Under the pieces are notes generated by a model. It searched no databases. It saw only the letters and a program-made list of their open reading frames with translations, and was not told where the DNA came from. A program made the translations under genes and the position numbers. A stretch of DNA of 64,000 nt from Microbacterium atlanticum (GTDB taxonomy: Bacteria; Actinomycetota; Actinomycetes; Actinomycetales; Microbacteriaceae). Location of the stretch: NCBI RefSeq assembly GCF_015277815.1, contig NZ_CP063813.1:3038001-3102000 (forward strand), read 5' to 3'. Of the stretch, positions 1-6,731 are shown one piece after another. Position 1 is the first letter of the stretch. Every line of letters starts with the position of its first letter.

Positions 1-293
1 TGGGGGCGCTGCTGGACCAGTTCGCCTCGGGTGAGGCGGTCATGCCCGACTACTACGTGGTGGCGGGCCCGGAGGCGATCGGAGGCACCTGGCGGCACTG
101 GTGGCTCGGCGCCCTCGCCCATCGCGCGCCGTCGCGCGTGCTGCCGGTGGAGGCGTCGGGGGCGGCGCTGCGCGCGCGGCTGCGCAGCCTTCCGGCGTCG
201 CGGCCCTGGCCCGAGCCGTCGGCCTGGCTGCCCCAGGTGCAGTTCGACATCCCCGACCGGGTGGGCCTGCGCGATCAGGGCGGCACCGTCTGA
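1..293 (+). CDS. Hypothetical protein, C-terminal part (cut by window edge)
   Basis: Open from the window edge; the first complete codon is at base 3 and a TGA closes it at 291-293. The visible 96 residues hold several Trp and Pro and no membrane segment or motif I recognise. It has the strong G/C third-position bias of the other genes here, so it is probably a real 3' end. The internal ATG at 42 has no ribosome binding site, so the true start lies outside the window. Function unknown. Confidence 0.6.
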   Translation, partial: GALLDQFASGEAVMPDYYVVAGPEAIGGTWRHWWLGALAHRAPSRVLPVEASGAALRARLRSLPASRPWPEPSAWLPQVQFDIPDRVGLRDQGGTV

Positions 294-408
294 GCTCATG
301 CGGGATCGTCGACTGCCGGTCGACGCCGGATTCCTGCCATCTCCCGTCGACCCGGCAATGTCGGACCCCCGGCGTAGGTTTCCCCTGTCGGAACCAACGG
401 AGGAAACC

Positions 409-627
409 ATGTTCGCTGTCTATGCCGCCGAGCAGCAGTACCGCCACGACACCTGGACGCGCCGGCGCGACCACGCCCTGCTCGCGTCGATCCGCGAGCG
501 GCAGGGCGCCCAGGCGATGAGCGCCGTCGCAGCGCCCGCTGCCGCTCCCTTGCCGCGCGCGCCGTGGGCGCGCCCGATCGGACGACGCAGCGAGGCCGCC
601 ACCCCCGCGGCGTGCGCGATCGCCTGA
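409..627 (+). CDS. Small hypothetical protein (72 aa)
   Basis: A GGAGG ribosome binding site at about 399-403 precedes ATG 409, and a TAGGTT -10 box at 375-380 would give a short 5' leader. The N-terminal half is rich in Arg, Gln and aromatic residues (QQYRHDTWTRRRDH) and the C-terminal half in Ala and Pro. There is no signal peptide or membrane helix. It converges on the DUF1622 gene 19 bases downstream. Small basic proteins with this kind of N-terminus are common hypotheticals in Microbacteriaceae; no function can be assigned. Confidence 0.65.
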   Translation: MFAVYAAEQQYRHDTWTRRRDHALLASIRERQGAQAMSAVAAPAAAPLPRAPWARPIGRRSEAATPAACAIA

Positions 628-646
628 CCCCGAGCGCCGGCCCGTC

Positions 647-1087
647 TCAGAGCGATCCGGGTTCGGCCGCCGTCGCGCCGGCGCTGCGGCTCGCGGCGCG
701 GTCCCGCGCGACGGCGTCGCCGACGACCTGGCCGCCGCTGCGCAGCAGTGCGCGGCGCCAGGGCAGAGTGCCCTCGATCTCGATCTGGATGGAGATCGAG
801 AGGATCGTGCGGATGAGTACGATGAGGCCGAGGATCGCCGCTTCCTCGAGCGAGGGCTTCGACGTGATCGTTCGGATGAGGTCCGCGGCGACCAGCACCT
901 CGAGGCCGAGGAGGATCGCACCGCCGAGCGTCGTCCGCAGCACCGTGAACGCGGCCCGGCCGCCCTCGCGCCGGTTGAGGGAGCGCACGCTGAGCACGAG
1001 CGCGATGACGAAGCCGACGATCATCGCGGCGGCCCCGATCGCCTCGAAGCCGACGGCGACGACGGTGAACACGTCCTCCATGCGCAC
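647..1087 (-). CDS. DUF1622-family membrane protein
   Basis: 146 residues with three hydrophobic helices (about 6-30, 48-72 and 82-100) and a polar C-terminal tail. The pattern (small residues in helix 1, an LEVLVAADLIRT segment after helix 2, helix 3 LIVLIRTILS) is that of the DUF1622 inner-membrane proteins; their role is unknown. The start is GTG 1087: a TAGGCT -10 box at 1094-1099 lies six bases upstream, which implies a leaderless mRNA. An ATG two codons later is the alternative start. Confidence 0.8.
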   Translation of the reverse strand: MRMEDVFTVVAVGFEAIGAAAMIVGFVIALVLSVRSLNRREGGRAAFTVLRTTLGGAILLGLEVLVAADLIRTITSKPSLEEAAILGLIVLIRTILSISIQIEIEGTLPWRRALLRSGGQVVGDAVARDRAASRSAGATAAEPGSL

Positions 1088-1137
1088 GCGCTCAGCCTAG
1101 GGCCGAGCGGTCCGTCGCCGCCGCCGGATCGCGGAAC

Positions 1138-1800
1138 TCAGCGCGAGTCGTCGCGTCCCGGCGAGGCGGGGCTGTCGGCGTCACCGGTCGACACCTGCCT
1201 CGCGAGCTCCTCGACGTCGTGCTCGGGCAGATCGATCCCCGACTGCGTCAGCCGCTGGCGCAGCACTTCCGCGATGCGCTCGAGCGGCTCGGCGCCGACA
1301 TCGGAGCGCGTCTGCGCGACGATGCCTGCCACCTTGTCGACGTCCGAGGCGTTGTTCTGCGACATGGCGGGCAGGCGCTGCTCCTGCTCCGAGCCGAGTG
1401 CGCCCGGCGTGCGCTGCGCCTCGCTCACCGAGAGCGTGTCGCGACCCCCGTCGTGGCCGTGGTGGTCGCCGCCGTCGATGACGCCGATGCCGACCGCCTC
1501 GTGGCTCGGCTCCCCGCTCTGCGCGCCGTCCGACGGCACCGTGGCGGCGGCACCCTCCGCGGGCTCGGCCGGCGCGGCGCTCGCGGCGGCCTGCTCCGCC
1601 GACCCGGAGTCGGCCCCGGCGGAGCGGCTCGCCTCGGCGCTGTCCGGCGATCCCTCCGCGGGCGGCCTGGTCGCCGCAGGGGCGGCGCCTCCCTGCTCGG
1701 GCGCCTCGGTCCACGTGCCGGCGGGCTCCGAGCCGGGGGCCGGCTCACCCAGGGCCGGCGCGGCCTCCGGCTGCTGGTCCTCGTTGCCTGTCGTGCTCAT
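1138..1800 (-). CDS. Acidic low-complexity hypothetical protein (220 aa)
   Basis: The start ATG 1800 has a GAGGAG ribosome binding site and lies one base after the stop of the preceding gene, so the two are probably translationally coupled. Residues 1-110 are a disordered, Glu/Ala/Pro/Ser-rich region. The C-terminal about 70 residues look ordered (VDKVAGIVAQTRSDV, then LAEVLRQRLTQSGIDLP-type helices) and could be a small folded domain. No known family is recognised. Confidence 0.75.
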   Translation of the reverse strand: MSTTGNEDQQPEAAPALGEPAPGSEPAGTWTEAPEQGGAAPAATRPPAEGSPDSAEASRSAGADSGSAEQAAASAAPAEPAEGAAATVPSDGAQSGEPSHEAVGIGVIDGGDHHGHDGGRDTLSVSEAQRTPGALGSEQEQRLPAMSQNNASDVDKVAGIVAQTRSDVGAEPLERIAEVLRQRLTQSGIDLPEHDVEELARQVSTGDADSPASPGRDDSR

Positions 1801-1801
1801 C

Positions 1802-2038
1802 TCAGGGCTCCTCTCCGCGCTGTTGATCGGATGCCAGGTCGGGGTCGGCTCCCTGCCGGGCCGCCTCACCCTCGACGGGGTCGTCGGGCTGCAGAGCAGC
1901 GTCCGTCAGCAGGTCGCCCTCGGTGGTGGCGGCGCTGCGCTCCTGCGACGCGGTGTCGTCCACCTGCTCCCAGCCGCCCTGCGGGTCGGCGTCGATGACG
2001 CCCTCGGGAAGGTCGCTCTCCGACCGATCGCGCTCCAT
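1802..2038 (-). CDS. Small acidic hypothetical protein (78 aa)
   Basis: A highly acidic, probably disordered peptide rich in Asp, Glu, Gln and Ala. An AGGAG ribosome binding site sits seven bases upstream of ATG 2038. Its stop is one base before the next gene's ATG, so the two form a two-gene unit. Proteins of this composition are widespread in Microbacterium as hypotheticals. No function is inferred. Confidence 0.75.
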   Translation of the reverse strand: MERDRSESDLPEGVIDADPQGGWEQVDDTASQERSAATTEGDLLTDAALQPDDPVEGEAARQGADPDLASDQQRGEEP

Positions 2039-2132
2039 GTGGCGCTCCTCTCGTCCTCCCCCAGCATCCCCCGCGTGATGCGGAGCGTCATGGGGTTGAC
2101 AAGGCGGAGGGTCGTCGGAACGCGGGCCGGGA

Positions 2133-2426
2133 TCAGGGGCGGGAGTGCAGGATGCCGCGGTGCGCGGGGTTCTCGTCGAACCAGTCGGCGACGTACCAGC
2201 AGACGGGCAGGACCTTCCGGTCCCCCGTCTCCTCGAGCTCCTTCACGGCTCTCCCGACCAGTTCGCCGGCGTAGCCGTGTCCGCGGAATGTCGGCACGGT
2301 GTATGCGCGGGTCATCGCCACCGTGCGCCCGTCGTCGCGGTAGTCCAGCACGCTGACGAGGTCGTCGCCGCGGTGCAGCGTGTAGCGCGAGGCATCCGTC
2401 TCTTTGGTGAAGCGCAGCTCGGTCAC
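2133..2426 (-). CDS. GNAT-fold N-acetyltransferase, short YjdJ/COG2388 type
   Basis: 97 residues match the short Gcn5-like acetyltransferase family: an RDDGRT beta region, the acetyl-CoA loop TFRGHGYAGELV (Q/RxxGxG/A pattern), then VCWYVADWFDENP near the C-terminus. These small enzymes are usually annotated only as putative acetyltransferases and the substrate is unknown. I place the start at GTG 2426, six bases after a TAGCCT -10 box (2433-2438), implying a leaderless transcript; a GTG two codons upstream would overlap the promoter. Confidence 0.85.
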   Translation of the reverse strand: MTELRFTKETDASRYTLHRGDDLVSVLDYRDDGRTVAMTRAYTVPTFRGHGYAGELVGRAVKELEETGDRKVLPVCWYVADWFDENPAHRGILHSRP

Positions 2427-2664
2427 CCGCACAGGCTACGCCGCGCCCGGACCGCACGCGTCCGCGCAGAGCGATGTCGCGGCATTCCTTGAGCGCACGT
2501 TGTGCCGGTCTTCAGGACCCACCGCCCGCAGGGCCGCGCCAGGCGCAGCTGCCGCAGGTCCCGCGGCTGCTGGGACTGAGCAATCTGTCACATTCCGTCA
2601 TGATCGGAGCCCCCGCATCCGTGCGATTTGACGTTTTTCGACAGACTCCGTCATAATCGGCCAC
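2427..2664. other. Intergenic region with a duplicated 14-base motif
   Basis: This 238-base stretch has no credible gene. It contains TCCGTCATGATCGG at 2594-2607 and TCCGTCATAATCGG at 2647-2660, identical at 13 of 14 positions and 53 bases apart. The second copy includes the -10 box of the leader peptide promoter; the first may be a second promoter or a regulator site. Confidence 0.5.
2628..2657 (+). promoter_or_regulatory. Promoter of the Cys-rich leader peptide
   Basis: TTGACG at 2628-2633, an 18-base spacer and CATAAT at 2652-2657 make a near-consensus housekeeping promoter, the clearest in the window. The expected transcription start, about seven bases after the -10 box, coincides with ATG 2665, so the leader peptide mRNA should be leaderless. 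Confidence 0.7.
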
Positions 2665-2766
2665 ATGACTGACAACGCGCTGTATCTGTCCGCCCGGGAG
2701 GCGAACAGGACTGCCGGCATGATGATGGCCGGCCGCATTGTCATGTGTTGTCGAATGTGCCACTAG
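2665..2766 (+). CDS. Leader peptide ending in MCCRMCH (candidate cysteine-sensing uORF)
   Basis: 33 codons from a leaderless ATG to TAG. The last seven residues are MCCRMCH, with two adjacent Cys codons written TGT TGT, unusual in a genome that strongly favours TGC. Cys-rich leaderless uORFs that act as cysteine-responsive attenuators are known from mycobacteria; the architecture here matches that idea, but no alignment was made. The peptide lies 230 bases before the winged-helix gene, and the intervening RNA can form several hairpins. Regulation by ribosome stalling at the Cys codons is inferred. Confidence 0.6.
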   Translation: MTDNALYLSAREANRTAGMMMAGRIVMCCRMCH

Positions 2767-2782
2767 CACGGTGACCCCCGCC

Positions 2783-2823
2783 GGACTCCTCCTCCGCTTC
2801 TGAAGACGGATCGCCAGGAGTCC
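2783..2823 (+). terminator. Hairpin after the leader peptide (attenuator candidate)
   Basis: GGACTCCT (2783-2790) pairs perfectly with AGGAGTCC (2816-2823). The loop holds a second stem, TCCG (2793-2796) with CGGA (2807-2810). It starts 16 bases after the leader stop codon, close enough for a ribosome stalled at the leader's end to affect it. No U-tract follows, so it may be a pause or Rho-related structure rather than an intrinsic terminator. Confidence 0.45.
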
Positions 2824-2954
2824 CCCGAAGCACCGGTTTCGTGCGTCGATCACGCGCACCCGGACCCGCTTCGCACACCGCCCAACGTCGGGCACAGGCC
2901 TCCATCGGCCGACGGCCTTTCTCGCCACCGACGACCAGGGCCGCAGCACATCCC

Positions 2955-2990
2955 ACCCGGCTCCGCGGCCGGGTTCCTCCCGCAAGGACC
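2955..2990 (+). promoter_or_regulatory. Mutually exclusive hairpins over the ribosome binding site of the winged-helix gene
   Basis: ACCCGGC (2955-2961) pairs with GCCGGGT (2968-2974). Alternatively GGTTCCT (2972-2978) can pair with AGGACC (2985-2990), sequestering the AAGGA ribosome binding site (2984-2988) of the gene starting at 2997. The two structures share bases 2972-2974 and cannot form together. This is compatible with translational control, but was read by eye and not folded. Confidence 0.4.
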
Positions 2991-2996
2991 ATCATC

Positions 2997-3737
2997 ATGT
3001 CGAACACCGCCCTCCTCGACCGCCCCGCCGCTCCCGTCCGCCACCTCCGCGCCGTCGACCGGACCGCCCGGATCGAGCCGCCCGCCGCGGCGCCGGAACC
3101 CGCGCAGCCGGCCCCCCGCGCCCTGCCCGCCGGCTCCGCGCCGCGCGGCTTCGCCCTCTACGTCGGGATCGACGAGGCCAAGGCCGCCGCCTCGGGGGTC
3201 AACCTCGGTGTCCTGGTCGACGCGCTCCGCCGCACCCTCGCCGACCTCGCGCCGTCCGCCGAGACCTATGCCACGGTCGCCCTCGCCCCGGTCGGTTCCG
3301 GCGGCCGCGACGTGGACGTGGTGCGCCTGGCGCTCCAGGAGCCGTCGGCGATCGCCCGCACCAAGCACGAGGAGCCGGAGGACGACGAGGTCACCGCCGG
3401 AGGAGTCGTCGTCGACATCTCCCGCAAGCGCGTGCTGATCGACGGCGAGTCGGCTGCGTTCACGTTCAAGGAGTTCGAGCTCCTCCAGTACCTCGTGCTG
3501 CGCGAGGGCCGCACCATCGAGCGCACCGAGCTCGTCAGCTCCCTGTGGCAGGGAACGTCCGACGAGGACGCCCCGGGCGAGCGCACGATCGACGTGCACG
3601 TGCGGCGCCTGCGCGCCAAGCTCGGGCGCTACGAGGACATCGTGCGCACGGTGCGCGGCGTCGGCTACCGCTTCGACCGTCACGCCGACGTCGTGATCCG
3701 CTACGGGCACGGCACCCCGTCGCCCGATCGCTTCTGA
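2997..3737 (+). CDS. OmpR/PhoB-type winged-helix DNA-binding protein without receiver domain
   Basis: 246 residues. Residues 1-45 are Pro/Ala-rich and probably disordered; about 48-115 form a small alpha/beta domain (FALYVGIDEAKAAA, TYATVALAPVG). The C-terminal about 100 residues are a trans_reg_C winged helix: FTFKEFELLQYLVLREGRTIERTELV, ERTIDVHVRRLRAKLG and VRTVRGVGYRF are diagnostic. The phospho-acceptor receiver domain of ordinary response regulators is absent. The ribosome binding site is AAGGA at 2984-2988. The gene follows the Cys-rich leader, so expression may depend on cysteine; a hairpin closes it at 3747-3770. Target genes are unknown. Confidence 0.85.
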   Translation: MSNTALLDRPAAPVRHLRAVDRTARIEPPAAAPEPAQPAPRALPAGSAPRGFALYVGIDEAKAAASGVNLGVLVDALRRTLADLAPSAETYATVALAPVGSGGRDVDVVRLALQEPSAIARTKHEEPEDDEVTAGGVVVDISRKRVLIDGESAAFTFKEFELLQYLVLREGRTIERTELVSSLWQGTSDEDAPGERTIDVHVRRLRAKLGRYEDIVRTVRGVGYRFDRHADVVIRYGHGTPSPDRF

Positions 3738-3746
3738 TGCCGCCGT

Positions 3747-3770
3747 CGGCCTCCGCGGTGTCGGAGGCCG
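3747..3770 (+). terminator. Intrinsic-type terminator hairpin
   Basis: CGGCCTCCG (3747-3755) and CGGAGGCCG (3762-3770) form a perfect nine-base stem with a six-base loop, ten bases after the winged-helix stop. No U-run follows, as is usual in this GC-rich genome. Confidence 0.6.
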
Positions 3771-3788
3771 GGGCGTAGGGTGGGCGGC

Positions 3789-4796
3789 ATGACGACGTCG
3801 CTCCCGCGCACCTCCCGGACGAGGGATGCCGCGCGGGGCACGACGCGCGCCGCCGATCGCGATCCGCGCCCCGACCACGGCCGGCCCATCGAGACGGAGT
3901 ACCGCCCGCGGCGGCCACTGGACCTGCGACGCACCGTGCTCGCTCAGCGACGCGGCGCGGCGGATCCGACGATGGCGGTCTCCGGGGCCGTGATCTGGTG
4001 GGCCAGCCGCACCCCGGAGGGCGTGGCGACCCTGGCCATCCGCGAGACGCATCCCGGCGTGGTGCGCGGCGCGGCGTGGGGTCCCGGCCGGGAGTGGGCG
4101 CTGGCGCAGCTGCCGGCGCTGTGCGGCGCCGACGACGACCCCACCGGGTTCGATGCGACGCGGCATCCGGTGATCGCCGACGCCCACCGCCGCAATCCGG
4201 GTCTGCGGCTGTCTCGCACGGGACTCGTCTTCGACGCTCTGGCCGGTGCGATCTTCGAGCAGAAGGTGACCGGCATGCAGGCCTTCGGCGCGTGGCGCCG
4301 CATCGTCACCTGGTGCGGGGAGCGCGCACCCGGCCCGACGCCTGTGCCGATGTTCGCGCCGCCCACGATCGAGGGCTGGCAGCACGTCCCGTCGTGGCTC
4401 TGGCACCGGGCGGGACTCGAGCCGCCCCAGTCGAAGGCCGTCGTGCGGGCCGCGCGGCGCGGCGACGCGATCGTGCGGGCCGTGCTGGCCGCCGACGACG
4501 GCGAGGCGGTCGACCGGGTCCTCGTCAGCCAGGCCGGGATCGGTCCGTGGACCTCGGCCGAGACCCGCATCCGCGCGCTCGGCGACCCCGATGCTGTCAG
4601 CGTGGGCGACTTCCACCTCGCACACGAGGTCGGCTACGCGCTGACGGGGCATCGCGTGGACGACGACGGGATGCTGCAGCTGCTGGCCGCGTGGCCGCGC
4701 CACCGCCAGCGCGTCGTCCGCCTCATCGGCGCGAGCGGCGTGCGCGAGCCGAGACGCGGCCCGCGGCTCCACCCCGAGGATCACCGCGGTCGCTGA
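3789..4796 (+). CDS. DNA-3-methyladenine glycosylase family (AlkA-like, HhH-GPD)
   Basis: 335 residues of the HhH-GPD superfamily, which excises alkylated bases in base excision repair. The N-terminal half is an AlkA-type beta domain. The helix-hairpin-helix is seen as GIGPWTSAETRIRALGDPDAVSVGDFHLAHEVG, where the Asp of VGDFHLA is the catalytic Asp position; an upstream helix reads LVFDALAGAIFEQKVTGMQA, the substrate-pocket region. A TAGGGT -10 box (3776-3781) and seven-base spacer lead straight into ATG 3789, so the mRNA is probably leaderless. The C-terminus is Arg/Pro-rich. Single gene unit. Confidence 0.88.
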   Translation: MTTSLPRTSRTRDAARGTTRAADRDPRPDHGRPIETEYRPRRPLDLRRTVLAQRRGAADPTMAVSGAVIWWASRTPEGVATLAIRETHPGVVRGAAWGPGREWALAQLPALCGADDDPTGFDATRHPVIADAHRRNPGLRLSRTGLVFDALAGAIFEQKVTGMQAFGAWRRIVTWCGERAPGPTPVPMFAPPTIEGWQHVPSWLWHRAGLEPPQSKAVVRAARRGDAIVRAVLAADDGEAVDRVLVSQAGIGPWTSAETRIRALGDPDAVSVGDFHLAHEVGYALTGHRVDDDGMLQLLAAWPRHRQRVVRLIGASGVREPRRGPRLHPEDHRGR

Positions 4797-4899
4797 GTCG
4801 GTCGACCGGCGCCCCTTGCCGATGTCGGAGCCACGCACGACACTGGGACGCGCCGCGCGGCCGGGCGCGGCATCCACCGTCCGTCGTCAGGAGTCCGAC

Positions 4900-5316
4900 A
4901 TGGCCAGCCTCAACCCGTATCTCTCGTTCGCGGACCAGGCCCGCGAGGCGATGACGTTCTATCAGGGCGTGTTCGGCGGCGAGCTCGACATCTCGACCTT
5001 CGGCCAGTACGAGGGCATGGTGCAGGATCCCGCAGAGGCCGACCTCGTCATGCACGCGCAGCTCACCAGTCCCGACGGCTTCGTGCTCATGGCCGCCGAC
5101 ACGCCGACCGGCATGACGTGGCGGCAGCCGGCCGGCATGGCGGTGTCGGTCAGCGGCGACGACGAGGCGCTGCTGCAGGGCTTCTGGGACAAGCTGACAG
5201 ACCGCGGCACCGTGACGATGCCGTTCGACACCCCACCCTGGGGCGGGCGGTTCGGCATGCTCACCGACCGCTTCGGCATCGACTGGATGGTGGCCGTCAA
5301 CGCGCCGTCGCCGTGA
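4900..5316 (+). CDS. VOC-superfamily protein (PhnB/glyoxalase-like)
   Basis: 138 residues with the two-module beta-alpha-beta-beta-beta fold of PhnB/DUF899-like VOC proteins: LNPYLSFADQAREAMTFYQGVFGGELDISTF opens it and WGGRFGMLTDRFGIDWMVAVN closes it. Such proteins are often annotated as glyoxalase or 3-demethylubiquinone methyltransferase-like; no activity can be assigned. CAGGAG lies seven bases before ATG 4900. Convergent with the LLM gene 19 bases beyond its stop. Confidence 0.88.
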   Translation: MASLNPYLSFADQAREAMTFYQGVFGGELDISTFGQYEGMVQDPAEADLVMHAQLTSPDGFVLMAADTPTGMTWRQPAGMAVSVSGDDEALLQGFWDKLTDRGTVTMPFDTPPWGGRFGMLTDRFGIDWMVAVNAPSP

Positions 5317-5335
5317 CGACCCGACCGCTCGGCGG

Positions 5336-6385
5336 TTAGGCGAAGGCGGGCATGACGCGGTCGTGCACCAGCCGCAGCTGCGTGTCGACGTCGGGAACAC
5401 CGGCGACATCGCGGCCCATGAACGACTTCACGAGCGCGGCATCCGTGATCGCGAGGATCATGTGGTTGACGCCGGCCGGCTCGATCTCGCGCTTGATCTT
5501 CTCTGCGCACTCCTCGGGCGTGCCGGCGATGGACAGGCGCTCGGCGACGTCGGGCGGGGTGAGGTCGATCGCGCCGCCGAGGTCGCCCGCACCGAGGGCG
5601 GCGATCGCGGGCGCGAGCTGCTCCGGCTCGACGCCGTTGCGTCGCAGCTGCTCGGCCGGCATCGCCGACGCGTAGAGGCCGACCATCGAGCGCGCGGCCT
5701 CCTTCGCCGCCGCCGAGTCCTCGCCGACCGCGAACACGACCCACGCGCCGAGGTCGAGGTCCTCGACATTCTTGCCTGCCCGCTCGGCACCGATGCGGCA
5801 GTGCTCGACCATGTAGTCGTAGGCCTCCCTCGTGTAGCTCAGGGCGTGATGGCATCCGTCGGAGAACTCGGCGCTGGCCTCGAACGACTTGGGGCCGCGC
5901 ATCGCGCCGATCTTGACGGGCACGCGCTCCTGGACCGGGCGCGCGAAGGTGAACAGGCCCTCGTAGCGGAAGAACTCGCCGTCCATCGTGATCGCGCCGT
6001 CATCCAGCAGCGTGCGGATGACCTTCGTCCCCTCGATCACGCGGGACAGCGGCTTGGTGCCGGTCCAGTCGATCTTGTACTGGGCCAGCAGCCCGAAGTT
6101 GCCGCTGCCGATGACGACCTCGGCGCGACCGTTCGTGAGCTCGTCGAGGGTGGCGGTGGCCTGGGCGATGAGGGTCGGCTCGCGCAGCACGACGCCCGAG
6201 ACGCTCGGGCCGAACCGCACGTTGGTGGTCTTGTCGGCGGCAGCGGCGAACAGCAGCCACAGGTCCTTGTGCCAGGTCTCGTCGGCGGCGTACACGGCGT
6301 GGAAGCCGAGCTCGTCGGCCAGCTGGATCGAGCGCAGCGACTGGTCCAGCGGGTAGTCGGGCAGCATGACGTAGCTGAACTTCAT
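5336..6385 (-). CDS. LLM-class flavin-dependent oxidoreductase
   Basis: 349 residues of the luciferase-like monooxygenase / F420- or FMN-dependent oxidoreductase family: MKFSYVMLPDYPLDQSLRSI at the N-terminus, LGFHAVYAADETWH, VRFGPSVSGVVLREPTLIAQATATLDELTNGRAEVVIGSG, and the C-terminal FAGTPEEC-like SIAGTPEECAEKI segment. The cofactor (FMN or F420) cannot be told from sequence. A GAAGGAG ribosome binding site precedes ATG 6385. It is the last gene of a four-gene minus-strand unit with FAD and Fe-S oxidoreductases, suggesting oxidation of a shared, unknown metabolite. Confidence 0.85.
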   Translation of the reverse strand: MKFSYVMLPDYPLDQSLRSIQLADELGFHAVYAADETWHKDLWLLFAAAADKTTNVRFGPSVSGVVLREPTLIAQATATLDELTNGRAEVVIGSGNFGLLAQYKIDWTGTKPLSRVIEGTKVIRTLLDDGAITMDGEFFRYEGLFTFARPVQERVPVKIGAMRGPKSFEASAEFSDGCHHALSYTREAYDYMVEHCRIGAERAGKNVEDLDLGAWVVFAVGEDSAAAKEAARSMVGLYASAMPAEQLRRNGVEPEQLAPAIAALGAGDLGGAIDLTPPDVAERLSIAGTPEECAEKIKREIEPAGVNHMILAITDAALVKSFMGRDVAGVPDVDTQLRLVHDRVMPAFA

Positions 6386-6442
6386 GGCGATCTCCTTCGG
6401 GTGGGCGCGACCGAACACCGTTGCTCGGTCTCGGGTCGGTGT

Positions 6443-6730
6443 CTACGGCGCGGCGCCGGTCGCGGCATCCGCCCCCTCCGCCTCGATGTCGGCGAGGATC
6501 TCGGAGCCGGCGACCACGCTGTCTGCGAAGTGCCGGTGCATCCAGGCGAGGTGGTCGCCGCGGGCGTTCATGATCCGCAGCGAGTCCCAGTTCGGGAACG
6601 TCTGCTGCAGCACCCATCGCTCCATGAGCCGGGGGTCGACCTCGAACACGTGTTCGTGGGTCGTGATGGCCACGTCGCTGACCCGCCGGGGCTCGGGGGG
6701 CTGCATCTGCTCGTCGTAGCGGTAGGCCAT
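6443..6730 (-). CDS. Conserved hypothetical protein of the redox operon (95 aa)
   Basis: A soluble 95-residue protein beginning MAYRYDEQMQPPEPRRVSD with no cysteine or membrane helix. It begins one base after the FAD gene ends and is followed by the LLM flavoprotein, so all are probably co-transcribed. It may be an accessory subunit of the neighbouring oxidoreductase; I know no family name for it. Confidence 0.7.
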   Translation of the reverse strand: MAYRYDEQMQPPEPRRVSDVAITTHEHVFEVDPRLMERWVLQQTFPNWDSLRIMNARGDHLAWMHRHFADSVVAGSEILADIEAEGADAATGAAP

Positions 6731-6731
6731 G

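Noticed and set aside
2850..4877. Long open frame (675 codons) on the minus strand opposite the winged-helix and AlkA genes
   Set aside because: It mirrors two genes with clear domains; its translation is Arg/Gly/Ala-rich noise, as expected of an antisense frame in 70% GC DNA.
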